From an uncultured Tenacibaculum sp. (GTDB taxonomy: Bacteria; Bacteroidota; Bacteroidia; Flavobacteriales; Flavobacteriaceae), in the NCBI RefSeq assembly GCF_947495995.1, contig NZ_CANMAX010000008.1, positions 84,427 to 148,426 on the forward strand: a DNA stretch of 64,000 bases, read 5' to 3'. A model generated the notes under the pieces. That model had not been told where the DNA came from. It did no database searches and saw only the letters and a list, made by a program, of their open reading frames with translations. A program made the translations under genes and the position numbers. Below are positions 1-9,583 of this stretch, piece by piece. Each line of letters opens with the position of its first letter. Position 1 is the first letter of the stretch.

Positions 1-3000
1 CGGGAATTGAAGATTTTACTGCATTGGTTACATTAAACGCAAGGGGTAATAATTTTACTACATTAGACATGAGTCAAAATGTTGTATTAGAACACTTATA
101 CATTAATAACAATAGTTTACCATCAATTGATGTCTCTAAAAATATTTTGTTAAGGAATTTAAATATTGGTTCTAATAGTATTACTTCACTAGATTTATCT
201 AACAACCCAGACCTTAGAGACCTTTGGGTACAAGGAAATGGAGGTTTAACAAGTTTAGATCTTAGTAATAATCTTGAATTAAGAGAATTATACACATATA
301 GTTCTGGTGTAGCAACTTTGGATTTAAGTATTCATACAGAGCTTAGAATACTTTCAGCTTACAGAACCTCTTTATCTACAATAGATCTTTCAAACAATCC
401 GGAATTAAGATCACTACGTGTAGATGAAACAAATGTTACTGTCTTAGATTTAAGCTATAATACGAAACTAGAAACATTACGTATTAATAATACAGGAATT
501 GCTAGCCTAGATTTAAGTAATAATATAACATTTAAACAGTTGTGGGGACACGACACTAGTTTAAGTTCACTAAATGTAAAGAATGGAAATAACTCGAATG
601 TTACTACTTTTAGAATAGAAAATAACCCAAGTTTAAATTGTGTTTTAGTAGATGATGCATCTTATAGTACCACAAATTGGACAGATGTAGATGATACTAC
701 GAGTTTTAGCGATACTTATTGTAACTATACAACTGTTCCTGATGCAAATTTTGAAGCTACTTTAGAATCATTAGGTTATGATGATATTTCTGGTGATGGA
801 CAAGTACCAACTCCTTTAATAGAAACTGTTGAAGATTTAACTATCGTTGCCAAATCTATTGCTGATATTACGGGAATTGAAGATTTTATAGCTTTAAAAA
901 CATTGAATTGTGCTAGTAATTCGTTTACAAGTTTAGATTTATCAAACAATCCAAATTTAACTTCAGTAATTACCAAGTTCACTCCTATTACTACCTTAAA
1001 CGTAAGTAACAGTCCAAATTTAGATATATTAGTTTGTTCTTTTAATGATTTATCTACATTAGATGTTTCAAAAAACACAGCATTAACTTATTTAGAGTGT
1101 AACAATAATAATCTTACGAGTTTAGATGTATCCTTAAACACAGCTTTATTGGATTTACGTTGTGGTAGTAACAGTTTAACAGCAATTGATGTTACTAAAA
1201 ATACAGCGCTTACATCTTTCTGGTGTCAAGACAATTCTATTACAGATTTAGATCTTAGCAATCAGACAGAACTAGTTTCAATTACAGTAAACAACAACAA
1301 TTTATCTAGTTTAAATGTAAAAAATGGTAACAATGCTAATGTTACTGATTTTATTGCAACTGGAAATACTAATTTAACCTGTATTAATGTTGACGATACT
1401 GCTTATAGTACAACAAATTGGTTGGGAATAGATGACACTGCTAATTTTAGTAGTACAGGTTGTCGTTACACACAAATTCCTGATGCTAATTTTGAAACAG
1501 AGTTAGAAGCTTTAGGTTATGACGATATTTCTGGTGACGGACAAGTACCTACTGCTTTAATTGAAGTAGTAACAAGTTTAGCACTACCTAATAAAGGAAT
1601 CTATGATTTAACAGGAATTGAAGATTTTATAGCTTTAACATCTCTTAACTGTAGATTGAATCACTTAACAGCTATAGATGTAACTAAGAATACACTTCTA
1701 AAAACGTTAACTGCTGATAGTAACTCTATCAATTCAATTGATCTGTCTAAAAATACAGCTTTAGAAATTTTAAACTTAGCGGGGAGTAACTTAACCGCAT
1801 TAGATCTTACTAAGAACACTTCGCTACGTAAATTATTAGTAAATGGTAATGGTGGATTAACAAGTTTAAATATTAGTCAGAATACAAAACTGGTCGAATT
1901 TAAGGGGTATTCTACGAATATTACTTCTTTTGATTTCAGCGTTCATCCTGATTTAGAAACAGTAGAATGCTACGGTACACAAATTAGTACTATTGATTTC
2001 TCTAATAATCCTGTGTTACGAGTACTACGTGTTGATAACACAAATATTACCGAATTGGATTTGAGTAATAATCCAAATATTGAAACATTACGTGTAAATG
2101 ATACAGGTATAACATCTTTAGATTTAAGTAAGCAAATAATTTTGAAAAATTTATATGCACATGATGCCAATTTAAGTTACTTAAATGTGAAAAACGGAAA
2201 CAATACGAATGTAACTACTTTTAGAGCTGAAGACAACCTTAACTTAACTTGTATTATTGTAGACGATGCCACATACAGTAAAACAAATTGGACAGATATT
2301 GATGGTACTACAAGTTTTACCGATGGTTACTGTCGTTATACTACTATTCCAGACACTAATTTTGAAGCTGCCTTAGAAGGATTAGGTTATGATGATATTT
2401 CAAATGATGGACAGGTTCCAACTATATTAATTGAAGAAGTTACAACGTTAAATGTAACTAATTTATCTATCACAGATTTTACAGGAATTGAAGATTTCGT
2501 AGGACTTACTTCTTTAGATGTTGGAAATAATAGTGCTACAAGTATAGATCTTACTAACTTAACTTTATTAGAGTATTTAAGATTAGATGCTATGTCGCTA
2601 ACGTCAATAGATCTTTCTAAAAATACAGCATTAGTTGATCTGCGTCTTTCATATAATGCAGGAATATCGACTCTTGATTTATCCAATAATACATTACTTG
2701 AAACAGCACATATCGGTAATAATAGCTTTACAACTATAGATCTTAGTAAGAACAGTTTGTTATATGAATTAAGAATGGCAGGAAATAACTTAACTGCTCT
2801 TGATTTATCTAGTAATACTGCATTAAAAGAATTAAACTTATCAGGTAACAAACTAACCTATTTAAATCTTAAGAGTGGTAATAACACTACTATTGAAAAC
2901 ATTCATCTTAGAGGAAATTTATTAAGCTGCGTTCTAGTTGATGATGCTTCATATAGTACTACTTGGTGGTTTGATAAAGACAATGGAACCAGTTATAGCG

Positions 3001-3686
3001 ATACAAATTGTGGAGATATCCAACTAGCATTAAAGGTATACTTACAAGGTGCTTTTCTAAATCCTAATACGGGAGAAGAAAGCTTAATGCGTGATGATTT
3101 ACGTGTTTTAGGAGGTGTTTACGGTTCTACAACACCATACAGTGATGGCGCTACTATTTCTGATGCTATTAAAGAAGATGATGCAGGTTCTAATTCAATG
3201 GTAGATTGGATTTGGGTAGAACTTAGAGATGCTGATGACACAAGTATTGTTATTGATCAAAAATCTGGAGTTTTACAACGAGATGGAGATATTGTTGATG
3301 TTACAGACAGTAATACTCCACTTAGTTTCGATGTTCCATCAGATAATTATTATATCGTTATAAAACACAGGAATCATTTGAGTATTATGACCTCATCTCC
3401 AATAAGCTTATCTTCTAATTTAACTTCTTTAGACTTATCGTCTGATACAAATATGGTTTTAGGAGGAACCAATGCTCTAGTTGATATGGGAAGTGGAATT
3501 TTTGCAATACTTTCTGGAGATTTTGATGAAAATGGACAGATTCAGAATATCGATACCAATGCAATTATTCAATTATTAGGAGTTTCTGGATATAATAAAG
3601 CCGATTTAGATATGAACGGACAAGTACAGAATATTGATATCAATAACTTACTTAATCCGAATATTGGAAAAGGAGAACAATTTTAA
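1..3686 (+). CDS. Giant secreted leucine-rich repeat protein with dockerin-like C-terminus (5' end outside window)
   Basis: The frame is open to the left edge, so the start and signal peptide are missing; over 1220 residues are visible. The body is built of 20-24 residue LRRs of the form LDLSNNPxLxxLxVxxN, grouped in cassettes. Each new cassette begins with a linker IPDxNFExxLExLGYDD (about residues 233, 481 and 770 counted from position 24), and each ends with a SxLNVKNGNN cap followed by a Cys. From about residue 996 comes a Bacteroidota module with MRDDLR, VDWIWVELRD and KHRNHL motifs. Its last part holds two 12-residue calcium loops, DFDENGQIQNID and DLDMNGQVQNID, as in dockerins. It probably acts as a surface or secreted binding protein. 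No T9SS type A or B tail is visible, so the export or anchoring route is unclear. Confidence 0.85.
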   Translation, partial: GIEDFTALVTLNARGNNFTTLDMSQNVVLEHLYINNNSLPSIDVSKNILLRNLNIGSNSITSLDLSNNPDLRDLWVQGNGGLTSLDLSNNLELRELYTYSSGVATLDLSIHTELRILSAYRTSLSTIDLSNNPELRSLRVDETNVTVLDLSYNTKLETLRINNTGIASLDLSNNITFKQLWGHDTSLSSLNVKNGNNSNVTTFRIENNPSLNCVLVDDASYSTTNWTDVDDTTSFSDTYCNYTTVPDANFEATLESLGYDDISGDGQVPTPLIETVEDLTIVAKSIADITGIEDFIALKTLNCASNSFTSLDLSNNPNLTSVITKFTPITTLNVSNSPNLDILVCSFNDLSTLDVSKNTALTYLECNNNNLTSLDVSLNTALLDLRCGSNSLTAIDVTKNTALTSFWCQDNSITDLDLSNQTELVSITVNNNNLSSLNVKNGNNANVTDFIATGNTNLTCINVDDTAYSTTNWLGIDDTANFSSTGCRYTQIPDANFETELEALGYDDISGDGQVPTALIEVVTSLALPNKGIYDLTGIEDFIALTSLNCRLNHLTAIDVTKNTLLKTLTADSNSINSIDLSKNTALEILNLAGSNLTALDLTKNTSLRKLLVNGNGGLTSLNISQNTKLVEFKGYSTNITSFDFSVHPDLETVECYGTQISTIDFSNNPVLRVLRVDNTNITELDLSNNPNIETLRVNDTGITSLDLSKQIILKNLYAHDANLSYLNVKNGNNTNVTTFRAEDNLNLTCIIVDDATYSKTNWTDIDGTTSFTDGYCRYTTIPDTNFEAALEGLGYDDISNDGQVPTILIEEVTTLNVTNLSITDFTGIEDFVGLTSLDVGNNSATSIDLTNLTLLEYLRLDAMSLTSIDLSKNTALVDLRLSYNAGISTLDLSNNTLLETAHIGNNSFTTIDLSKNSLLYELRMAGNNLTALDLSSNTALKELNLSGNKLTYLNLKSGNNTTIENIHLRGNLLSCVLVDDASYSTTWWFDKDNGTSYSDTNCGDIQLALKVYLQGAFLNPNTGEESLMRDDLRVLGGVYGSTTPYSDGATISDAIKEDDAGSNSMVDWIWVELRDADDTSIVIDQKSGVLQRDGDIVDVTDSNTPLSFDVPSDNYYIVIKHRNHLSIMTSSPISLSSNLTSLDLSSDTNMVLGGTNALVDMGSGIFAILSGDFDENGQIQNIDTNAIIQLLGVSGYNKADLDMNGQVQNIDINNLLNPNIGKGEQF

Positions 3687-3708
3687 ATTGTCTTCATTCC
3701 TGTAAAAT

Positions 3709-3759
3709 TAATGCCAATTGACATTCAATAAAAGAGTGGTCAATTGGTATTAGTTTTTT
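3709..3759 (+). terminator. Rho-independent terminator after LRR gene
   Basis: Arms 3709-3722 and 3739-3752 pair over about 14 bp with one G-T wobble, the core being CCAATTGAC/GTCAATTGG. The loop is 16 nt and a run of T follows from 3754. It closes the transcript of the first LRR gene before the lipoprotein pair. Confidence 0.6.
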
Positions 3760-3796
3760 AATTACACATAAAATCTAAACTAAACATCCCCAAAAC

Positions 3797-6031
3797 ATGA
3801 AAAAAATTACGTTAATTTTGGTTTCTTTTATACTCGTATTATCCTGTAAAAAAGATGACGATTTTACTGTAGAATCAATCAATCAGAATATTACAAATGA
3901 AGAATTTGCAATAGCCAATTTTGGGGCTATCATTACTTCAAACTTTTTTGGACGAGTAATTAATAAAGATGGTCAAAATATCAAAGACGTTTTAATAACC
4001 ATTGGTAATGAAAGTACTTACACAGATCATAACGGAATTTTCACTTTCAACAATGCTACTGTTTATGAAAACTTTGCCTTAATAAAAGTTTCAAAAGATG
4101 GATATATTCAAGCCAGCAGAGCCTTAGTTCCAAATTCAAATAGTACAAATGATGTACAAATTACCTTACTCGAAAAAAATATAGTGAGTAATATTTCTTC
4201 AGAAAATCCATCAGAATTAAATCTAGTAAATGGTTCAAGTATAACCTTTGGAGGCGATTTTATAGATTCAAATGGAAATCCATATAACGGAGAAGTAAAC
4301 GTTTCTGTTCATTACTTAGAACCAAATCAAGAATCAACATTTACTGAAATGCCTGGAATGTTATTCGGACAACGTGAAAATGGTGCTACTTCAGCAATGG
4401 AAACCTATGGAATGCTAGCTGTAAACTTATATTCATTAACTGGAGAAGAATTAAATATTGCTGAAACATCCCCAGCTACATTAAAATTTCCAATATCAAC
4501 AAGTACACCAAATGCACCAGTTGAGATTCCATTATGGTATTTTGATGAAGAAGTTGGTTATTGGAAAGAAGAAGGTACTGCTACTAGAATAGGAAATGAA
4601 TATGTAGCTGAAGTAACACACTTTACATGGTGGAATTGCGACATCCCAATCGATGATATCAATATGTGTTTTACGTTACAATATGAAAATACTGTGGGAA
4701 ATTCTACACATCCTATTGCTAATAACTTTTTTGAAATTAGACGAAACACAACTGGACAACTAATCTATTCTGGATATACAAATGATGCTGGTGAAGAATG
4801 CGGTATATTTCCTAAACACGAAGAAGTAACTATTAGTATCTATGGCTCAACAAATGGTTGTCAAGATCAAATATTGCATTCACAAGTTTATGGTCCATAT
4901 AATTCAGACACTTCCATAACAGTTTCAGTACCAAACCTATCAAATACAATATCCGTATCTCAAATTTCCGGTACAGTGTCAAATTGTACTAACAATCCAA
5001 TAACAAACGGATACATGTTACTGTACAAAGAAGATACATTGGATTTTTCAGAGCAAACTATCATTCCAATATCTTCAGGAACTATTGATTATAACTTTTC
5101 ATATTGTGGCGCTAATGCTTATAATTTCATCGTTTTTGATTTAGATACCAATCAATCAACTAATGCAACATCCATAACATTACAACCTGGAATAACTGAT
5201 TTAGGAACGTTAAACAGTTGTGGAAATATAATTGGAGGAACTTATGAAGGAGATGTTACATTAGAAAATCAAAATGCTATTAATGTATTTGCTCTATTAG
5301 GTTATAGTCAAATAAATGGAGATTTAAATATTGGTAAAAGTAGTTTTACTAATGATATTTCAGACTTATCAGGGCTAAATTCATTAAATACTATTGAAAA
5401 TTTGAATATTCATCATATCTCTGCAACATCACTTACAGGATTGAACAATCTATCAATTTTGGGTGATATTTATATTTATGATTGTGATGGTTTGATTACG
5501 CTTGATGGCTTAGAAAACATCACAAATTTTTCAGGAAGTATTGAGTTAAGAGGTAATGATAGTTTAACAAGTACATCTGGACTAGATAATATAACATCGT
5601 TAGGTGGAAATTTAAATTTTATTGGAAATGATAACTTAACTTCAATTACAAATCTTACCAATTTAACAACCATACATGGAAGTCTTAATTTTATAGGAAC
5701 ATATATCACTTCTTTTTCAGGATTAGACAACCTAACTTCTGTTGGAGATGAATTTATCTTATTTGGTGCCCATAATATATCTTCTTTTTCGGGATTAAAT
5801 AATTTAACTTCAGTTGGTGGCATAGCTTCTTTTAACTCTGATATTACTACTCTAGATGGTTTAGAAAATTTAATCTCTTGTGGAGACTTAAGTTTTAGTC
5901 AGAACTCAACTCTTACTGACTTCTGTGCGTTGTCTAATTTATTTATTAATGGAACATACGGCACATTATATAACACATTCAATGCTAATAATCCATCAGT
6001 TACTGATATACAATCTGGTAACTGTAATTAA
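3797..6031 (+). CDS. Surface lipoprotein with CarboxypepD_reg domain and receptor-L-like repeats
   Basis: The N-terminus is a lipoprotein signal with lipobox LVLSC (Cys17). KKDDD follows directly, which fits the acidic surface-export signal (K followed by D/E residues) known for Bacteroidota lipoproteins, so surface display is inferred. Residues about 50-120 form a carboxypeptidase-regulatory-like beta-sandwich (VINKDGQNIKDVLITIG, YTDHNGIFTF). A central region around HFTWWNCDIP leads to a second sandwich-like segment. Residues about 480-744 are receptor-L-domain-like repeats (TSLTGLNNLSILGDI type), ending in a cap with DFCALSNL and a final GNCN. It is the first of two tandem paralogs, 20 bp apart with no terminator between them. 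The ligand is unknown. Confidence 0.85.
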   Translation: MKKITLILVSFILVLSCKKDDDFTVESINQNITNEEFAIANFGAIITSNFFGRVINKDGQNIKDVLITIGNESTYTDHNGIFTFNNATVYENFALIKVSKDGYIQASRALVPNSNSTNDVQITLLEKNIVSNISSENPSELNLVNGSSITFGGDFIDSNGNPYNGEVNVSVHYLEPNQESTFTEMPGMLFGQRENGATSAMETYGMLAVNLYSLTGEELNIAETSPATLKFPISTSTPNAPVEIPLWYFDEEVGYWKEEGTATRIGNEYVAEVTHFTWWNCDIPIDDINMCFTLQYENTVGNSTHPIANNFFEIRRNTTGQLIYSGYTNDAGEECGIFPKHEEVTISIYGSTNGCQDQILHSQVYGPYNSDTSITVSVPNLSNTISVSQISGTVSNCTNNPITNGYMLLYKEDTLDFSEQTIIPISSGTIDYNFSYCGANAYNFIVFDLDTNQSTNATSITLQPGITDLGTLNSCGNIIGGTYEGDVTLENQNAINVFALLGYSQINGDLNIGKSSFTNDISDLSGLNSLNTIENLNIHHISATSLTGLNNLSILGDIYIYDCDGLITLDGLENITNFSGSIELRGNDSLTSTSGLDNITSLGGNLNFIGNDNLTSITNLTNLTTIHGSLNFIGTYITSFSGLDNLTSVGDEFILFGAHNISSFSGLNNLTSVGGIASFNSDITTLDGLENLISCGDLSFSQNSTLTDFCALSNLFINGTYGTLYNTFNANNPSVTDIQSGNCN

Positions 6032-6051
6032 TAATTCTTAATCCCCAAAAC

Positions 6052-8472
6052 ATGAAAAAAATCACGTTAATTTTAGTTGCTTTTATACTCGTATTATCCT
6101 GTAAAAAAGATGACGATTTTACAGTAGAATCAATCAATCAGAGTGTTACAAATGAAGAATTTGCACTTGTTAACTTTGGGGCTAGCATTACTTCAAATTT
6201 CTTTGGACACGTAGTTGACAAAAATGGCCAAAATATTAAAGACGTTTTAATAACCATAGGTAATGAAAGTACTTATACAGATCATAACGGAATTTTTACA
6301 TTCTCAAATGTTTCTGTTCATGAGAATTTTGCTTTTATAAAAGCTTCAAAAGATGGATACATTCAAGCCAGCAGAGCCTTGGTTCCAAAGACTAATAGTA
6401 CTAATGATGTTCAAATTACTTTACTGAAAAAAAATATAGTTGGTGATTTTTCTTCTGGTAATTCAGCAGAAGTTAGTTTATCAAATGGTTCAAGTGTAAC
6501 CTTCGGAGGTGATTTTATTGATTCAAATGGTAATTCATATAACGGAAAAGTTAATGTTTCTGTTCATTATGTGGCACCTAATCAAGAATCAACGTTTACT
6601 CAAATGCCAGGTATGTTATTTGGACAACGCGAAAATGGTTCTGCCTCTGCAATGGAAACTTATGGAATGTTGGCGATAAACTTATATTCTCCAAGTGGAG
6701 AAGAATTAAATATTGCTGAAACATCTCCTGCTGTGTTAAAGTTTCCTGTATCGACAAGTACACCAAACCCTCCTACTGAGATACCTTTATGGTATTTTGA
6801 TGAAGAAGTAGGTTATTGGAAAGAAGAAGGAATCGCAACTAAAGTAGGAAACGAATATATAGCTGAAGTTTCTCATTTTACATGGTGGAATTGTGACGTT
6901 CCTATCGATGATATCAATGTGTGTTTTACAGTACAACATGAGAATACAACACTAAATTCAATAAATCCTATTGCAAATCACTATTTTGAAATTACTAGGG
7001 AATTAACTGGACAACTAATCTACTCTGGATATACAAATGATGTTGGAGAAGAATGTGGTTTATTTCCTAAAAACGAACAAGTAACTATTGATATTTATGG
7101 AAATGATACTTGTGCCTCAGAAATAATACACTCACAATCTGTAGGGCCATATAATTCAGATACCTCAGTACAAATAATAATTCCTTCATTATCATCAGAA
7201 TTATCAAATGCAACCTTAAAGGCAACTATAAAAGATTGTTCTGGAAATCCTATGACGAATGGTTATGCTGTAATATATAATCAAAATTCAGATTCTTTTG
7301 ACTTTAACAATTCAGTCTACATTACTGACGGAATAATAAACACAAATTTATTGTATTGTAATTCTGCTAATTATGCAATGATTGTTTTTGACTTGAATAC
7401 AAATAACATAACAAATGAAATACTTTTAAATTTAAGTTCAACTTCAATTACAGATCTAGGAACTATCTCTTCATGTGAAAATACTACTGGAGGAATTTAT
7501 GTAGGAAATGTTACGATTAAAAATCAACAAGAATTAGACTTCTTTGGACTTTTTGGATATTCTGAAATTCAAGGTGATTTAACAATTCATGAAGACAACA
7601 GCGCTAGAGCAGTTTTAAATAGTTTACAACCTTTATCAAGTTTACAAAAAGTACAAAATTTTAATCTTTTAAGTACTGGGTTACCTTCTTTAGAAGGATT
7701 GGAAAACTTATCTGTTTCAGGCAATTTATATTTAAGCGACGATACTATTACATCACTTAATGGACTGCAAAGTATATCTGATATACAATCTTTAGCTATT
7801 TATAATTGTGATGTATTAACTACGCTAAATGGTTTATCTAATTTAGTTAATATTGATTATGATTTCTACTTGTTAAGAAATCCACTACTTCAAAATTTTA
7901 TTGGGTTAGATAACTTACAATCTGTTAACTCAATTGATGTTCAAGATTGTTCATCATTTAAAAACATTGAAGGTTTAACTAGTTTTAATTCATACTTTGA
8001 TATTAAAATTGAAAATTGTCCATCGTTAATTTCATTAGAAGGTATGGATACTATTTTGTCTAACAGTTCCGTAACAATCAGTAGTATCAATCTAAAGAAA
8101 AACAATTCATTAATTGCATTAACAGGTTTAGAAAATTTAAAAAAGGCTGGATATTTAGTGTTAGAAAGTAATAGCAATTTAACAAACCTAACTACTTTAA
8201 CTAATCTAACAACCTTAAATGCTCTCTTTATAAGAGATAATAATGCGTTAACAACTTTAGATGGTTTAGAAAACTTAACCAGTGTAAATTGGATAGGAAT
8301 TGGAACTTATGGCTCGTGCAACGGACAAGGAAATGGTGGTAACATTAATCTACAAAACTTTTGTGCCTTATCAAATTTGATAATTAACGGATCTATCGAT
8401 ACATCATATCATGTATGCAATAATGCTAATAATCCAACAATTTCAGATATACAAGCTGGAAATTGTAACTAA
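6052..8472 (+). CDS. Surface lipoprotein, tandem paralog of the preceding gene
   Basis: This 806-residue protein has the same plan as its upstream neighbour: lipobox LVLSC, then KKDDD, a CarboxypepD_reg sandwich, the FTWWNCD region, and receptor-L-like repeats to the end. The first 350 or so residues are close to identical to the neighbour. The repeat region from about residue 490 is longer and clearly diverged, but it keeps the NFCALSNL cap and terminal GNCN. Even the bases before the start (CCCCAAAACATG) are shared, so the duplication included the ribosome-binding region. The pattern suggests a conserved anchor carrying a fast-evolving binding domain, which is inference. A long hairpin follows the stop. 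Confidence 0.85.
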   Translation: MKKITLILVAFILVLSCKKDDDFTVESINQSVTNEEFALVNFGASITSNFFGHVVDKNGQNIKDVLITIGNESTYTDHNGIFTFSNVSVHENFAFIKASKDGYIQASRALVPKTNSTNDVQITLLKKNIVGDFSSGNSAEVSLSNGSSVTFGGDFIDSNGNSYNGKVNVSVHYVAPNQESTFTQMPGMLFGQRENGSASAMETYGMLAINLYSPSGEELNIAETSPAVLKFPVSTSTPNPPTEIPLWYFDEEVGYWKEEGIATKVGNEYIAEVSHFTWWNCDVPIDDINVCFTVQHENTTLNSINPIANHYFEITRELTGQLIYSGYTNDVGEECGLFPKNEQVTIDIYGNDTCASEIIHSQSVGPYNSDTSVQIIIPSLSSELSNATLKATIKDCSGNPMTNGYAVIYNQNSDSFDFNNSVYITDGIINTNLLYCNSANYAMIVFDLNTNNITNEILLNLSSTSITDLGTISSCENTTGGIYVGNVTIKNQQELDFFGLFGYSEIQGDLTIHEDNSARAVLNSLQPLSSLQKVQNFNLLSTGLPSLEGLENLSVSGNLYLSDDTITSLNGLQSISDIQSLAIYNCDVLTTLNGLSNLVNIDYDFYLLRNPLLQNFIGLDNLQSVNSIDVQDCSSFKNIEGLTSFNSYFDIKIENCPSLISLEGMDTILSNSSVTISSINLKKNNSLIALTGLENLKKAGYLVLESNSNLTNLTTLTNLTTLNALFIRDNNALTTLDGLENLTSVNWIGIGTYGSCNGQGNGGNINLQNFCALSNLIINGSIDTSYHVCNNANNPTISDIQAGNCN

Positions 8473-8530
8473 GATAAATTCAAAATAGATTACTGAATTG
8501 ATAAAAAAGAACAATTCTAAAAAGAAAAGT

Positions 8531-8584
8531 AAACAACAAGAGATAATGTAAATTATAAATTTACATTATCTCTTGTTGTTTTTG
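8531..8584 (+). terminator. Strong hairpin terminator (24-bp perfect stem)
   Basis: Positions 8531-8554 and 8558-8581 are exact reverse complements around a 3-nt loop. The stem contains AACAACAAGAGATAATG, and T residues follow its 3' arm. It ends the lipoprotein operon. The stem is unusually long for a terminator and could also act as an RNA stability element. Confidence 0.7.
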
Positions 8585-8996
8585 TAATAAAAAAACTAGG
8601 AATAGTTACTTTTCAAAATGATCTAATTTTCAATTTTAATCGTAATAATTTTTCACCAAATCAAACTGTTTTAAAAAATTGTTTTTGTATTTCTTAAAAT
8701 ACATCTCTTTACTACGTAAAAACAAATTTTAAAACTCTAAAACCTTCTCATTTCAGACTCAAAAGAAAGTAAAATCTTACTTAAAATGTTTTTATTATGA
8801 ATTCTACACAAATACTTTAATTGAAAAAAAGCACATAATTAGGGTTCATCAAAAGGTTCAGTAACAAAAAAATAAAACACTCATAATTAATTACTTAAGT
8901 ATTTAGCACCCCTTTTTGCACCCCCTATTTTCTTTTTCAAACTAAAAATTTCAAATACTATTGCACCATGTTTAAAACAAAATAGTTGAACATAAC
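8585..8996. other. Intergenic stretch with no convincing gene
   Basis: About 410 bp of AT-rich sequence without a credible reading frame on either strand. The only structure I see is a direct repeat, GCACCCC at 8906-8912 and 8918-8924 (12-bp period), about 75 bp before the decayed gene that follows. It may be remnant sequence from a deleted LRR-type gene. Confidence 0.4.
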
Positions 8997-9542
8997 ATGA
9001 AATTAAAAAATTACATACTTAGTATTTTATTCGTTCTTATAAATATTGTTATAAGTAAACGATATACTAATGTACCTCTTCTAAACTTTGAGCCATTATT
9101 AAATGTTTCGAATGATAATGAAAGTTGTAAAATTTTATTTCAAAAATCAATTTTATTTAAGAACAGAAGTATTACAAATACTTCTCTTGTTTCGGAAAAT
9201 TCTTGGATAGGGAATTATTATGTTTCTATCGCCCATATTAATTACTTAACTATAGCTTACAAAACGGTATCATGTCTGAATGAAATGGGGGTTTCATTAG
9301 GTTTTACTTCGACCGTGAACGTAAAGGGTGGGGACTCTGCTTTAGAAAACATGGGCGATGGTTTTTATTCAATGCCAGTTAGAAATATTAATAATAACCC
9401 GAAAATCCAATATGCAGATATAAACGTTACCATTTCACAAATTGAAATTTCAGGTTACAAAAAAAATGATGTAGATATGAATAAACAGATCCAAAATTCG
9501 AATCTAGTACTTAAAAATTTAGGAAAAAGTAAACAAGTTTAA
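8997..9542 (+). CDS. Degenerate, shortened relative of the dockerin-like C-terminal module
   Basis: This 181-residue frame has a plausible signal peptide (ILSILFVLINIVIS). The rest aligns with the C-terminal module of the two large repeat proteins: GNYYVSIAHINYLTI matches the DYxVxIxHRNHL block, and GGDSALENMGDGFYSM matches GGTNALVDMGSGIFAI. DVDMNKQIQN and the final LGKSKQV match DLDMNGQVQN and IGKGEQF. The whole LRR part is gone. The first calcium loop is unrecognisable, and the second has lost its glycine and final aspartate. It reads as a decaying remnant that kept an open frame; whether it is expressed is unknown. The alternative is a short protein repurposed for another role. Confidence 0.55.
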   Translation: MKLKNYILSILFVLINIVISKRYTNVPLLNFEPLLNVSNDNESCKILFQKSILFKNRSITNTSLVSENSWIGNYYVSIAHINYLTIAYKTVSCLNEMGVSLGFTSTVNVKGGDSALENMGDGFYSMPVRNINNNPKIQYADINVTISQIEISGYKKNDVDMNKQIQNSNLVLKNLGKSKQV

Positions 9543-9583
9543 TTCTAAACAAACAATTCAAACAACCCAATATTAGATTTAGT

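Noticed and set aside
1..3000. LRR and adhesin tandem repeats as a possible CRISPR array
   Set aside because: The units are coding, in frame and without unique spacers of constant length; no cas genes are present.
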